From assembly GCA_964457365.1 (NCBI GenBank), contig CAYWFP010000012.1:1-59075 (forward strand): 59,075 nucleotides of DNA, given 5' to 3'. Below, piece after piece: positions 37,382 to 46,483 of the stretch (its first letter is position 1; every line of letters starts with the position of its first letter). Both the position numbers and the translations under genes were made by a program. Under the pieces are notes generated by a model. That model searched no databases and was not told the DNA's origin. It saw only the letters and a program-made list of their open reading frames with translations. Source of the DNA: CAYWFP01 sp964457365. Lineage in GTDB: Bacteria; Planctomycetota; SZUA-567.

Positions 37382-38421
37382 AACAGCCCCCCATTCTGAT
37401 CCTGTGTCTGGCTGTAATGCCCCACTTGGCTTATACCGGGGAACTGAGCGACCAGAAGGTACTGAAGACCCTGACAAGCACAAGCCCTGCGGACAAGGCC
37501 ATCGAAAAAGCTCTTCAATGGATCCGCACCGAACAACGCGATGACGGGTCGCTGAGCAAGAAGTACGCGACCTGCATGACCGCTTTCGGTATCATGGCGC
37601 ACTTGGCTGCGGGCATTACGCTCGACGATATCGAGCACGCCGCCTGGATGCGCCGAAGCGTTTCATTCATCCTTACCCAACAAGCCCCCTCAGGCTATTT
37701 CGGCCGGCACGACCGCAGCCGCATGTACGGTCACGGAGTGGTCACCTTGACGCTGGCCGAAGCCATCGGCATGTGCAACGACGAAACCATCGAGAAAAAG
37801 ATGTCCCGCGCCCTGGAGAAAGCGGTCGCGCTGACCATCCAGGCCGCACAAATAGAGAAGAAAGTCCCACACCATGGCGGTTGGCGTTACCAACCCAATT
37901 CCCACGACAGCGACATGAGCCTGTCGGGTTGGCAGTTGATGAGTCTGCACGCCGTACAACAGGTCGGAATCCCCGTGCCGGAGAAAGTAATCCGCAACGC
38001 CGTGGCCTATGCCAAACGCCACATAACCGAGAACGGCGGCGTCGGCTACAACACCCCCGGCGACCATCCGGCTCTTCGTGGCCTGGGATTGTTGGCCCTC
38101 GCAATCGGCGGAGAAGACGAAGATCCTTTGGCCGACATGATCGCTCAGCGCATCGTGCAACAACGACTCGCCTGGCGCGGCGATCACTTCTTCTATCGCG
38201 CTTATTACGAATCCGTAGGCTTGAGTCGTGCACGCCCAGATATCTGGAGCGAGTACGGCCCTCATGTACGGCAACTCCTTGTCGAACACCAACGCAAGAA
38301 CGGCACGTGGGCGTCTCCCCCCGGAAGCAACGAACACGTCCACGGAGAGATCTATATCACGACCATGGCCGTCTTGGCGCTGGCTGTTGACCGCCACCTG
38401 TTGCCGGCTTACCAACGATGA
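37378..38421 (+). CDS. Exported prenyltransferase/squalene-oxidase-repeat protein
   Basis: This 347-residue protein has a signal peptide (ILILCLAVMPHLAYTGE) and tandem helical-hairpin repeats of the alpha/alpha toroid type seen in squalene-hopene cyclases and prenyltransferases (KALQWIRTEQRDDGSLSK, SVSFILTQQAPSGYFGRHD, AVAYAKRHITENGGVGYN, QLLVEHQRKNGTWASPP). The cyclase DxDD catalytic motif is not seen, so it is more likely a scaffold or binding protein. Such proteins are common next to VWA/MoxR clusters in Planctomycetes and their relatives. It overlaps the giant gene upstream and the next gene downstream by ATGA on each side, so all three are coupled. Confidence 0.8.
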   Translation: MKQPPILILCLAVMPHLAYTGELSDQKVLKTLTSTSPADKAIEKALQWIRTEQRDDGSLSKKYATCMTAFGIMAHLAAGITLDDIEHAAWMRRSVSFILTQQAPSGYFGRHDRSRMYGHGVVTLTLAEAIGMCNDETIEKKMSRALEKAVALTIQAAQIEKKVPHHGGWRYQPNSHDSDMSLSGWQLMSLHAVQQVGIPVPEKVIRNAVAYAKRHITENGGVGYNTPGDHPALRGLGLLALAIGGEDEDPLADMIAQRIVQQRLAWRGDHFFYRAYYESVGLSRARPDIWSEYGPHVRQLLVEHQRKNGTWASPPGSNEHVHGEIYITTMAVLALAVDRHLLPAYQR

Positions 38422-39467
38422 CCAAGAAGACATTCATAAACGTTTCACGCAAAGTTCCAACGCCGACCGACCGGCTGTTTCTCCTCGTCATGCCTGCCTT
38501 GCTCGCGATGGCGACAGGCATCCTTCTAATCCTTGGCGCCCCATGGGGCGGAATAGCTCTGTGGAAATCCTCGGCCGTGCCTTCCCTGACCGCATCGCCT
38601 GAGTCAGATTCAGCAGTCGATTCGTCAGGCTTCTCCGAGTCCATGACGCGGCAAAATACGACTACTTCGCCGCAACTCGTCGAAAACAGGCGCTCGGCAT
38701 CGCGTGACGTTCCTGAACCGGATTCGGAAGACGATACGATTGAGGCTGCGAACACGCTCCGCTCTCCCGTTTCCGTTCAACGGGAAGCTCGTTTTCTGAG
38801 CAAACGGATCGATAATGCACTGCAGAGCGGTCGATTCCGCTGGGAGGTCGTACTTGACACCGCATTCTCCGCAGGACGCCTTCCCAGTGCCTTTCAATCC
38901 AAGTTCTGTCTGGGGGGCCACCTATTATCCGAACGAAACGCTTTCCAGACATTCGCGGCGCGCGAGAGCTTTCACATCACCAAGGGGCGGTTGATCATGG
39001 AGGGCATGTCCGCGAAGGGGGAAGGCATGTGTGTGCTACATTGGATCGCTCCCATCGGCGAGCATGTCCGTGTCGAAGTGACCGCCCTGGCAGACGACTC
39101 GTCCGGCCCCTGCATCGCTTTGGGAGGCAACAGTTACTCGGGTTACCGCATCGTCCTCGATCGTCGTAATCAGTGGATCGACATCGATACCATTGCCGGT
39201 GGCAGACATATCGTTTTCTCCCGCACGACCATTGCCGATCTTCCTGCCAGCCAAGAGGAATACGTATTGATCGGCGAGAAAATCGGGGACCTGTATCGCG
39301 CCTTTTACAACAATAAACCCCACTTGTACTGGTACGATAAGTCGCCGCGGCAGAATTCCGATCGACAGACATTCGCGCTCAGTAAATTCATGGGGAAGAC
39401 AACCGTGACACGCTTGCGGATTTTCAAGGGCACGGGCGATGTACCGAAAATCGGGGAGGGTCAGTGA
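38418..39467 (+). CDS. Membrane-anchored lectin-like protein of unknown function
   Basis: This 349-residue protein has one N-terminal TM helix (LLVMPALLAMATGILLILGA) after a short basic cytoplasmic tail and a Ser/Glu-rich linker (about 60-115). The C-terminal beta-rich domain begins near 130 and contains alternating short strands (WEVVLDTAF, GKGRLIMEG-like, YRIVLDRRNQWIDID, YRAFYNNKPHLYWYD). The pattern suggests a concanavalin A/DUF1080-like jelly roll, but I cannot name a family. It is the last gene of the MoxR operon and ends 24 bases before the convergent STAS-like gene. Confidence 0.6.
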   Translation: MTKKTFINVSRKVPTPTDRLFLLVMPALLAMATGILLILGAPWGGIALWKSSAVPSLTASPESDSAVDSSGFSESMTRQNTTTSPQLVENRRSASRDVPEPDSEDDTIEAANTLRSPVSVQREARFLSKRIDNALQSGRFRWEVVLDTAFSAGRLPSAFQSKFCLGGHLLSERNAFQTFAARESFHITKGRLIMEGMSAKGEGMCVLHWIAPIGEHVRVEVTALADDSSGPCIALGGNSYSGYRIVLDRRNQWIDIDTIAGGRHIVFSRTTIADLPASQEEYVLIGEKIGDLYRAFYNNKPHLYWYDKSPRQNSDRQTFALSKFMGKTTVTRLRIFKGTGDVPKIGEGQ

Positions 39468-39491
39468 CCGTCTCAGGCACGTGAAGAGGCG

Positions 39492-42182
39492 TCAAAGGTC
39501 GATACGCTCTTCTGGTATCTCGTCCGCCGGCGTCGGCCGCCAAGGCGAGCGGATAATGATCTCGGTCTGTTCTTTTTTGGGCTCAACGAGCACCGGCTTG
39601 ATACTGCGAATCAGGATAACCGGAGCGAAAAAATAGCGCTCGGTGCGATAGGCCGATTCCGATTCCTTCTCTACGTCCAGTTCCGGATAGCGTACGTAAT
39701 CCGCACCTTCGCGCACGGCCTCGGCATAGCTCCCTGGACCACCCTCGAACGCGAATTCACGCATCGTGATGAACGTGAGCAGTCCTTCGAGGTGAATCAT
39801 ACGATCCTTCGGCCTCTCGATCTGTTCCTGCGCATCTTCACGAGTAATCGGATCTTCGATGCGCGCGTGCTTGCGCATCAATTGCTGGATTTTGAGTTCA
39901 TACTCGCTCGCTTCATCCTTGGCGCGTTGTCGCTCGGTCGCGATTATCTTTTCGGCGGAGCTTTGGCCGCCTCCGAAATCCATTATCGCCCCACGCAGAG
40001 ACCCACGCAACTGCAATTCCGGCGCCTGTCGCCACAACACGATCGTATCCGGAACGATTCCGGAAGCGAAACGTTCGATCGTCCATGTCCCGCCCGCTTT
40101 CGCCAATTCCGCCGCCTTCTGCTTGACCGATTCGCAATTCGGCCATCCGATCGGCGCCTTGGTCGGAACATAGGGAGGGCGGACGTCTTCGGCAAAGACC
40201 GTCAATCCGTCGGCGCTATCGGTCATATCCTGTTTGAACCAGAACGATTGTTCCATGATCTCGTCCAGCGAAAGCGTCAACGTAATCGACTCTCCCGTGT
40301 GGAAAGGATGTAGCGACTCGGGATCTTCGGTCACGGGCTTCACTTGGTATTCTCGTTGCAACCAGGACAGCGACGGCGGGTTGATCGTGCGGTGCAACAC
40401 GTAGAGCATGTGGCCGACAAATCCAAGGACGACCAATGCGACCGCAACCAACATGCGTCGGTGCAGTTTCTTGCCCTTCTCCACTCGGGCCGCAACACGT
40501 TTTCTTCGTTTGGCCCGCGGCGTTTTGATATTGGTCTCGTCCAGCTCGGCGCGCACCTCCTCGATAGCCGACGAGAGCGCACTGACTTGGCGCAAGCGAA
40601 TCCCCAATACACGGTTATAACTGCAGTGCGGACAGGATACGTCGTCCTTGGAGATCCGTCGGCCGCACGAAGGACACGGCTCGAGTTTCGTTTCATCCAC
40701 CGCTTCGACACGTTTCGGTGCCGGTGCTTCCTCCGGCTTCTCTTCGGTGGCGGCTTCCTTCGCGGCCTGTCTGGCCTTCTGCTTGGCTTCGTCGACCGCC
40801 TCCAGCGCCGCGGAGATGCGTGTGGAGCGAAACCGATCGGCATCATCGGCGGTCGAGGGACGCTTAGGCTCGTCTTTGCGGAAAAGCTGCATTGTCGGCG
40901 TGCGCATGGTAACCGGTTTCGTCGATTGAGTGGTCACCGGTGTCAGTTCGTCGAAATGAATTTTCCTTTCGGCGAGAAATGCGTCCAAATCACCTATATG
41001 GCCGACGAAATCCAGCAGGTCCATTGAGGTGAGTTCATACCGGGCGGTCTTGGACAAATCACAGACATGGATGAAATGTCCCCCGCCGCGCGCCATCTTG
41101 TCCCGTAAAACGATCAGGCGATGAATCGCCGCGGCGGGGAGTTCGGTCACCCGCTGAAAAGAAATGACCACCTCGGTAGCGAAGCCGAGCAGCACCTCGA
41201 CCGCCCCTGCCATCATCTTGTCCCAGGCGTCGCGATTAAGCGTGCCTTCGGGAAGCAACACCGCGACATGCCCTGCGCGACGCACGTCGAGTTGAAACGG
41301 TTTTTCTTCGGCCGCCTTCAGAATGATGCGCGTATCGCCACCGGGCTGGGGCTTCTCCTCGCTCTCCAGATGATCTGCGACATAATCTTCCGTATCGCTC
41401 ACGCCCGGATCGCTGCCGGCCTTATCGATGGCAGCGGAAAGAATGCTGAGCGCGTGGAGTTTATCCTGCGGTTCGATCTTGAACTTGTCGAGAACCTCCT
41501 GCGGCACCGCGTCAGAGGTCATCTGGCCCGTCGCGGCCGGTTGCGTGGGGGCGGTCTCCTGTGATGGTGGCGATGGCGGGGTGATCGGCGGAGGCATCGC
41601 CTTGTTCTGCAGTAGCGCTGCCGGCGCGATGTCGCGGATCCCGCGATCTTCTTCGTCCTCGTCCGCAAGGCGGTCTTTCAATTCTTCTTGGACATACAGA
41701 TCCATCGTCGGCGTATCCAGCGTTACCGCCGGATGAGTGGAGATCTCCACTTCCTCGAGCGTTTCTTCGGTCAGGCCACGTGAACGCAACAATGCATCCA
41801 ACGAATCGACATGACCGAGATAACCCAGAAGCTCCATCGCTTCGAGTTCGATGCGGGCGCGTTTGGATAAATCGCATACGTAGATGAACTGATCGGTGCC
41901 TTTGACGATCTTATCGCGCAGGACGATGAGGCGGAGGATGGAGGCGGCCGGGAGTTCGGTCACTTCGCGGAAGGAAATCACCACGTCGGTGGCGAAGAGG
42001 ATCGTCACCTCCACCGCCGCGGCCATCATCTCGTCCCAGGCCTGTCGATGCAACAGGCCCCGCGGAAACAGGACGGCAAGGTCGCCCGCGCGCTCGACGC
42101 GCAGGCCGAAGGCAGTACTCGACGCATCCTTCTCGGCGAAGATGATGCGGGTATCGTGGCTTTCACGAGTCATGACGGACAT
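39492..42182 (-). CDS. Tandem STAS-like / zinc-ribbon / single-TM protein
   Basis: Two STAS-like domains (about 20-135 and 285-405) share long near-identical stretches such as VTELPAASILRLIVLRDK versus VTELPAAAIHRLIVLRDK, and YVCDLSK versus HVCDLSK. They point to an internal duplication. They are followed by an acidic/Ala-rich linker, a zinc ribbon (CPSCG and CPHCS near 500-520), a basic stretch, one TM helix near 574-595 and a C-terminal region of about 300 residues, predicted extracytoplasmic, with no family I recognise. STAS domains act in phospho-switches or protein docking; the usual phosphorylatable Ser position is not certain. The gene follows the GspK-like gene by 39 bases, so it is the last cistron of the pseudopilin operon. 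The 896-residue architecture is unfamiliar. Confidence 0.7.
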   Translation of the reverse strand: MSVMTRESHDTRIIFAEKDASSTAFGLRVERAGDLAVLFPRGLLHRQAWDEMMAAAVEVTILFATDVVISFREVTELPAASILRLIVLRDKIVKGTDQFIYVCDLSKRARIELEAMELLGYLGHVDSLDALLRSRGLTEETLEEVEISTHPAVTLDTPTMDLYVQEELKDRLADEDEEDRGIRDIAPAALLQNKAMPPPITPPSPPSQETAPTQPAATGQMTSDAVPQEVLDKFKIEPQDKLHALSILSAAIDKAGSDPGVSDTEDYVADHLESEEKPQPGGDTRIILKAAEEKPFQLDVRRAGHVAVLLPEGTLNRDAWDKMMAGAVEVLLGFATEVVISFQRVTELPAAAIHRLIVLRDKMARGGGHFIHVCDLSKTARYELTSMDLLDFVGHIGDLDAFLAERKIHFDELTPVTTQSTKPVTMRTPTMQLFRKDEPKRPSTADDADRFRSTRISAALEAVDEAKQKARQAAKEAATEEKPEEAPAPKRVEAVDETKLEPCPSCGRRISKDDVSCPHCSYNRVLGIRLRQVSALSSAIEEVRAELDETNIKTPRAKRRKRVAARVEKGKKLHRRMLVAVALVVLGFVGHMLYVLHRTINPPSLSWLQREYQVKPVTEDPESLHPFHTGESITLTLSLDEIMEQSFWFKQDMTDSADGLTVFAEDVRPPYVPTKAPIGWPNCESVKQKAAELAKAGGTWTIERFASGIVPDTIVLWRQAPELQLRGSLRGAIMDFGGGQSSAEKIIATERQRAKDEASEYELKIQQLMRKHARIEDPITREDAQEQIERPKDRMIHLEGLLTFITMREFAFEGGPGSYAEAVREGADYVRYPELDVEKESESAYRTERYFFAPVILIRSIKPVLVEPKKEQTEIIIRSPWRPTPADEIPEERIDL

Positions 42183-42221
42183 ATTATCGGTCAGGAGCCC
42201 ACCTTCGTCAATGTGCCGTCC

Positions 42222-43799
42222 TCACTCGCCGCCGTGTTTGTGCTGATAGAGGATATTCGTGTCCCAGAGCTTGTTTCCGTTATAGGGACCGGATCCGTCG
42301 GGGTCGATATGCACCACGCATTCGTAACGGCGCGAAACCAGGATCATGCCGAGCACTTCGTCGTAGGTCTGGGCCATCACCATAACGCGGAAGAATTTGC
42401 TCTTGCCGACATCCAATTTCATGCCCTGATTGCCGAGGCCGTAGAAACCGTCCCCGTCGACAAGGCGATTGATTATGCCTTGGTTCGGGGCCGTGCTGAC
42501 CGCGTTCTTGATCGCCTCCCTATTCGCAAAGGGCCGCGCAGCTTCCAACTTGGTGATCAGGGAGTTGACCTCGGCTTCCGAAAGCAACGCCGGCGACCAA
42601 CTGTCGCTTCCGTCGTTGTAGGTCTTTGCCAATGCATCGGATGTTTTTATCAATACTTCGAGCACCTTGCGCGGGGCGGTATTGGCGTTGACCTGCCATT
42701 TGATCGTCTGCTTCTCGGCATTGTCGGCGATCTCTTCCCAGGCGTTGTCCACGAGACTGGAATTGCCGAAGGGCGTGAAGAGGGTGATGTACTTGATGTA
42801 GGTCTTCTCGCTACTGTCGATGCGAAAATTGTAGACCCAGTTGTTGCCGTGCGTCTCGACCCCCTTGTCGTAATCCCAGCAGAATCCGATCCACGACGTG
42901 GCGATATGGCCCCAGTTGTACAGGTTGCAATGCTTATCTCGCCATCCCGTATCTTCGACGAACGCATGCAGGTTGTCGTTTTCGCTCGTGCCGTTGATGA
43001 CCTTGTCGACCTTGGTCTTGTCCGCCCCCATTCCCACCCAGAGCATATGCTCCATGGTTTCGGCATAATCTTGAATCGTGGTCGTGCCATTGGCGTATTC
43101 GGTAAGTTCGTATTCCGTACCGTTCCACCACGCTGTGCGATTGGCCAGAATCAAACCGGAGAGATCGATGATGGAAACGTAATAGCGGACGGAGTATCGT
43201 GCGGTGGGATTCGCCGGGTCCCGTGTCACCACCTGAGAATCGGTATCCCAGAGATCCCAGTCCTTGTCGTACAGAGCGCAGTAATGCCACTTCGGCCAAC
43301 GAAGCCCTATGAGATAACTGTAATTCTCTTCATTACCGTCAACCAATTCCGTCGGCGGATCGTATTTGCCGTAACCTGGATAATGGGACATGGGCGTCCA
43401 CACCGTCAGGGGTAACGCACCGTTGAAACCGGGGCAGAAGTGCTTCGCGTCCCAGGGATACATTCCCGCGAGCCTGTCCAGATCCCGGAAGTCGTTGTCT
43501 GTCGAAGAAGGTATTTCCGAAAAGGCCGTATACCAATCTCCGTTGGTATCTGTATTGTCGTCGTGCGCATAACCGTCCTCGAGTAACGCGATAGCGTGGG
43601 CGCGGCCGTTGAACAGGCCGATATTCGCCAGCGACTGGTTGCGGAAGAGCACGGCCAGTTCGCGTTCGTTGATGACCACCGCCAGAAACGCCGTCGCGCC
43701 GAAGAGAAGCGCCACCATGATCACCAGCACCAGGATAAGAATCGCGCCTTTCTGCCGCTTACGCTCATCGGGCATCGGTAAAGGATCAGCGTAATGCAT
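42222..43799 (-). CDS. GspK/PilX-like minor pseudopilin
   Basis: Probable tip subunit of a type II secretion or type IV pilus-like filament. The basic leader ends in RKRQKG, after which a hydrophobic helix starts (AILILVLVIMVALLFGATAF). It lacks the Glu at +5 of the mature protein, as GspK does. Near residue 365 VNANTAPRKVLEVL matches the GspK helix-hairpin-helix element. The globular part is large (525 residues in all). AAGGAGG lies 6 bases before the ATG at 43799, which fixes the start over an ATG at 43775. The gene sits downstream of the PilW-like gene in one operon. Confidence 0.8.
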   Translation of the reverse strand: MHYADPLPMPDERKRQKGAILILVLVIMVALLFGATAFLAVVINERELAVLFRNQSLANIGLFNGRAHAIALLEDGYAHDDNTDTNGDWYTAFSEIPSSTDNDFRDLDRLAGMYPWDAKHFCPGFNGALPLTVWTPMSHYPGYGKYDPPTELVDGNEENYSYLIGLRWPKWHYCALYDKDWDLWDTDSQVVTRDPANPTARYSVRYYVSIIDLSGLILANRTAWWNGTEYELTEYANGTTTIQDYAETMEHMLWVGMGADKTKVDKVINGTSENDNLHAFVEDTGWRDKHCNLYNWGHIATSWIGFCWDYDKGVETHGNNWVYNFRIDSSEKTYIKYITLFTPFGNSSLVDNAWEEIADNAEKQTIKWQVNANTAPRKVLEVLIKTSDALAKTYNDGSDSWSPALLSEAEVNSLITKLEAARPFANREAIKNAVSTAPNQGIINRLVDGDGFYGLGNQGMKLDVGKSKFFRVMVMAQTYDEVLGMILVSRRYECVVHIDPDGSGPYNGNKLWDTNILYQHKHGGE

Positions 43800-43814
43800 G
43801 ACGCGCCTCCTTCT

Positions 43815-45068
43815 TCAGCGCAGCAGGATCATCTGGGTGAAACGATGTTCGGGAAGTTCGTCCGGTTGAATGCCGGGTTTGATCTCCCCGGTGATCTTGT
43901 AATCGATCCGCACCCAACGAGGCTGGCGCGGAATCGTGCCTATGGCCTGCGGATTAGGGACGGGATCCGCGTCTTCATCTTTCGCGCTGTCGGCGGAACC
44001 GTCATGATCGCCGCTGTGACTCGGCGAATAGCCTACCCCCTGCGGCCAAACCCCGCGGAAGCCGGTATAAATTTTCTGATCGTGGTAGTCGACAATCTCG
44101 AGATCGCCCGGAACCGGATCACTCATGCCCGCGTATGTCGTCTGCGCCGAACTCGTAACCGTCAACATACTCATGTACTCGATGTATATGCTGGTGCGGC
44201 TGGAGGTATGCACCGCCCATCCCCAAGCGGTGTTCTGCATGTGCTCGGAGCGCGGATGGGCAGTGCTGCTTGTCGCGCCGCCCAAGCGATCGAGCGGAAC
44301 TTTCCCCATTTCGCCGCTGGTCATGTTCTTCTCGATATTGATCGGCAACGTGCAGAGATAAGGCGGGATGCACATCCACTCGACTCCGTTGTCGGTGACC
44401 GTCTCGCCGTACTTCTGCGGCCAGACCGGCTCCGAGGTACCGGTATAAGTACTCGGATTATACAAGTCCCGCTTGCTGATCTTGCCGTATTTGATCGCGC
44501 GATACATGTACTTCCGCTCATGACTTGCCAGCGAGGTCGGGATCGTCGTCTGGTTGCGGAACACCTCTTTGTTCGCCTTCCAGATACCGGTGGTATAAGG
44601 CGTACTATATGCCTTCAGCCATTGCGCGTAATAGGTGGGCAACCAGACCGTATTGGTCGAAGTTTTTTCGCGTACGTTACTCAGATCGTTGACCAGCACG
44701 CCCATTTGATTGTAATGCATGGGCGACCACTTGCAACCGCGCGCGAACCCCGCGCGCCCGTGCACCTTCAGCGAATCGATGCCGGCGAGGTCCGCACACA
44801 TGGTTTCGATATTTGCTCCGGTATCGCTGGCGAAAAGTACGTGGCAACCGGAATGGTTCTCCAGCGTTTCGTTCAGAAGGCGCGAGACGTAACGACCGCG
44901 GTTGTGGATATGAACGGCATTCGTGGCACGGCGCATGGTATCGGTCGTATTCCGCCAGACATAAATTAGAAATCCGATAATGATCATCGACAACCCCATG
45001 GCCACCAGCAGTTCCACCAGCGTGAAGCCGCGAAAGCCATGGCGACGTGGGTAACGATGTATGTTCAT
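43815..45068 (-). CDS. PilW/GspJ-like pseudopilin
   Basis: Prepilin-type leader MNIHRYPRRHGFRG with cleavage before FTLVELL, Glu at +5, and a hydrophobic N-terminal helix (VAMGLSMIIIGFLIYVW). The mature protein is large (about 400 residues) with a beta-rich globular domain, larger than E. coli GspJ. The ATG at 45068 is preferred, with AGGAG 5 bases upstream; the frame extends to 45092 without a site. It overlaps nothing downstream but lies only 15 bases from the GspK-like gene, consistent with one transcript. Confidence 0.85.
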   Translation of the reverse strand: MNIHRYPRRHGFRGFTLVELLVAMGLSMIIIGFLIYVWRNTTDTMRRATNAVHIHNRGRYVSRLLNETLENHSGCHVLFASDTGANIETMCADLAGIDSLKVHGRAGFARGCKWSPMHYNQMGVLVNDLSNVREKTSTNTVWLPTYYAQWLKAYSTPYTTGIWKANKEVFRNQTTIPTSLASHERKYMYRAIKYGKISKRDLYNPSTYTGTSEPVWPQKYGETVTDNGVEWMCIPPYLCTLPINIEKNMTSGEMGKVPLDRLGGATSSTAHPRSEHMQNTAWGWAVHTSSRTSIYIEYMSMLTVTSSAQTTYAGMSDPVPGDLEIVDYHDQKIYTGFRGVWPQGVGYSPSHSGDHDGSADSAKDEDADPVPNPQAIGTIPRQPRWVRIDYKITGEIKPGIQPDELPEHRFTQMILLR

Positions 45069-45076
45069 GATCGCTC

Positions 45077-45634
45077 CTAATCGCGATACCACATGCGTAT
45101 GAAATACGTGCCGACGGCATAGGTGGTGCCGGGCGACGGGTTACGACTTCGGTCATCGGGATTGTCGAAGACTTCGATACGGAGCGTGTACATCCTGCCG
45201 ACATCCTGACTGTCGAATTCGCAGGCGGACGACTCCTCGGCGACCTCTACAAAACCGTCGCTATTGTCGTCGGCATCGTCAATGCCATCCCCGTTGCCGT
45301 CGTTATTTTCGAGATCGGGCATTCGCCCCGCGGTAACGCTGAGGTAGAAGCCCGAGACAGGGATCGAATCCCCCTCGCTCTCGCCCATCCCCATCGCCCC
45401 GGGGATGTCCACGGGGGTGCGCGTAGCGGGCTTGAGGTCGGTCGTTACGCAGTAGGCCGCCACGGTACGAGCGGCCTCTGGGGCACTCAGGCATTGCTTG
45501 ACGTCGCGCGAATATTTCAATGCCGCGGAGAAAACCGCCAGGAAGCCCGCGATGCCGATCATCACCATCGCCAGGGCCGCGGCGATCTCGAAGAGCGTGA
45601 AGCCGTCTTCGGAGTAGTTCTTCCGCATCCGCAT
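45077..45634 (-). CDS. PilV/GspI-like pseudopilin
   Basis: This 185-residue protein has a prepilin leader ending in SEDG followed by FTLFEIAAALAMVMIGIAGFLA, with Glu at +5. The globular domain contains an acidic stretch (NNDGNGDGIDDADDNSDG near 105-125) reminiscent of a calcium-binding loop, which stabilises several pseudopilins. AGGAG lies 7 bases upstream of the ATG. The 3' end stops 8 bases short of the PilW-like gene's start at 45068. Confidence 0.83.
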   Translation of the reverse strand: MRMRKNYSEDGFTLFEIAAALAMVMIGIAGFLAVFSAALKYSRDVKQCLSAPEAARTVAAYCVTTDLKPATRTPVDIPGAMGMGESEGDSIPVSGFYLSVTAGRMPDLENNDGNGDGIDDADDNSDGFVEVAEESSACEFDSQDVGRMYTLRIEVFDNPDDRSRNPSPGTTYAVGTYFIRMWYRD

Positions 45635-45647
45635 CGCAGTACTCCTT

Positions 45648-46469
45648 CTACCAGGCCACCTTCGCCTCGCGGTCGATCGTGACGCGGCCGGTATTCTCCT
45701 CCATTGTTAGCACGCGTCGGTAAGATATATCCTTTACCGCCACCACGCCGCAATAGATCGTGGTCGATCCCGTATTGGTGCCTTTGTCGCGCGAAAACTG
45801 GTAGTTCGGTTGACAGATCACGTCCTTGCCGTCCTTATATTGATTGACCGCCCAGTCGGTATACGCGCACGCCGGCTCCGCCGCCTGACGCATATCGCCA
45901 CCGGTGCACCACCCCGTTGAACTGTCCTTTGAAAATCCCTGTATGAAGTTTTCATTCGCAGGGTCAAAATCGTAATAGGGTGTCCTGTCGGTTGAGTTGT
46001 ACCAGTTGGTCGTCGGCCACGCGTGCCAGAATCTCACCCCCGGTCGAAGGTGCCGGTGCGGACCGATCTGGATGCCATCGGGATCGACGGTCTCGCCTTG
46101 GTAATAATCGGCGCTGGTGGCAATAGCGCCCGATTCCTGCGGCCCGATGATCACGTACCAGTGGTGCTCGCCGGTTGGATCCCATACGGTGCCCGTACCC
46201 GGCGCCAGAGCGCCGCTCTCCGTATACTCGATAACATTCGTATTGAACGCCACGACATGAGGCATCTGATAGACCACGGCCAAGCGCTGGGCAAGTTGAA
46301 AACTGCGCTGCAACTCCAAGGCCGAAGCCTGTACTGCCGCCCCCAGAGTCAGGTTCATCGTCCCCGCCATGCTCATGGCGACAAGGATGGCGATGATGGC
46401 CAGCACGACCATCAACTCGCTCAAAGAAAAGCCGTTCCTGTGTCGCGTCAGTTGCCGAGCGGTATTCAT
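45648..46469 (-). CDS. GspH/FimT-like pseudopilin
   Basis: This 273-residue protein has a leader MNTARQLTRHRNG followed by FSLSELMVVLAIIAILVAMS, with Glu at +5. A helix (SALELQRSFQLAQRLAVVYQ near 50-70) is typical of GspH/FimT, and a long Tyr/Trp-rich beta domain follows. The ATG has AAGGAG 7 bases upstream. The gene lies between the GspG-like and PilV-like genes with spacers of 13-14 bases. Minor pseudopilins of this set prime filament assembly. Confidence 0.85.
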   Translation of the reverse strand: MNTARQLTRHRNGFSLSELMVVLAIIAILVAMSMAGTMNLTLGAAVQASALELQRSFQLAQRLAVVYQMPHVVAFNTNVIEYTESGALAPGTGTVWDPTGEHHWYVIIGPQESGAIATSADYYQGETVDPDGIQIGPHRHLRPGVRFWHAWPTTNWYNSTDRTPYYDFDPANENFIQGFSKDSSTGWCTGGDMRQAAEPACAYTDWAVNQYKDGKDVICQPNYQFSRDKGTNTGSTTIYCGVVAVKDISYRRVLTMEENTGRVTIDREAKVAW

Positions 46470-46483
46470 CCGTTATCTCCTTG

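Noticed and set aside
42048..43415. 455-codon plus-strand frame opposite the GspK-like and STAS-like genes
   Set aside because: The minus-strand genes have conserved motifs and good ribosome binding sites; this frame has neither.
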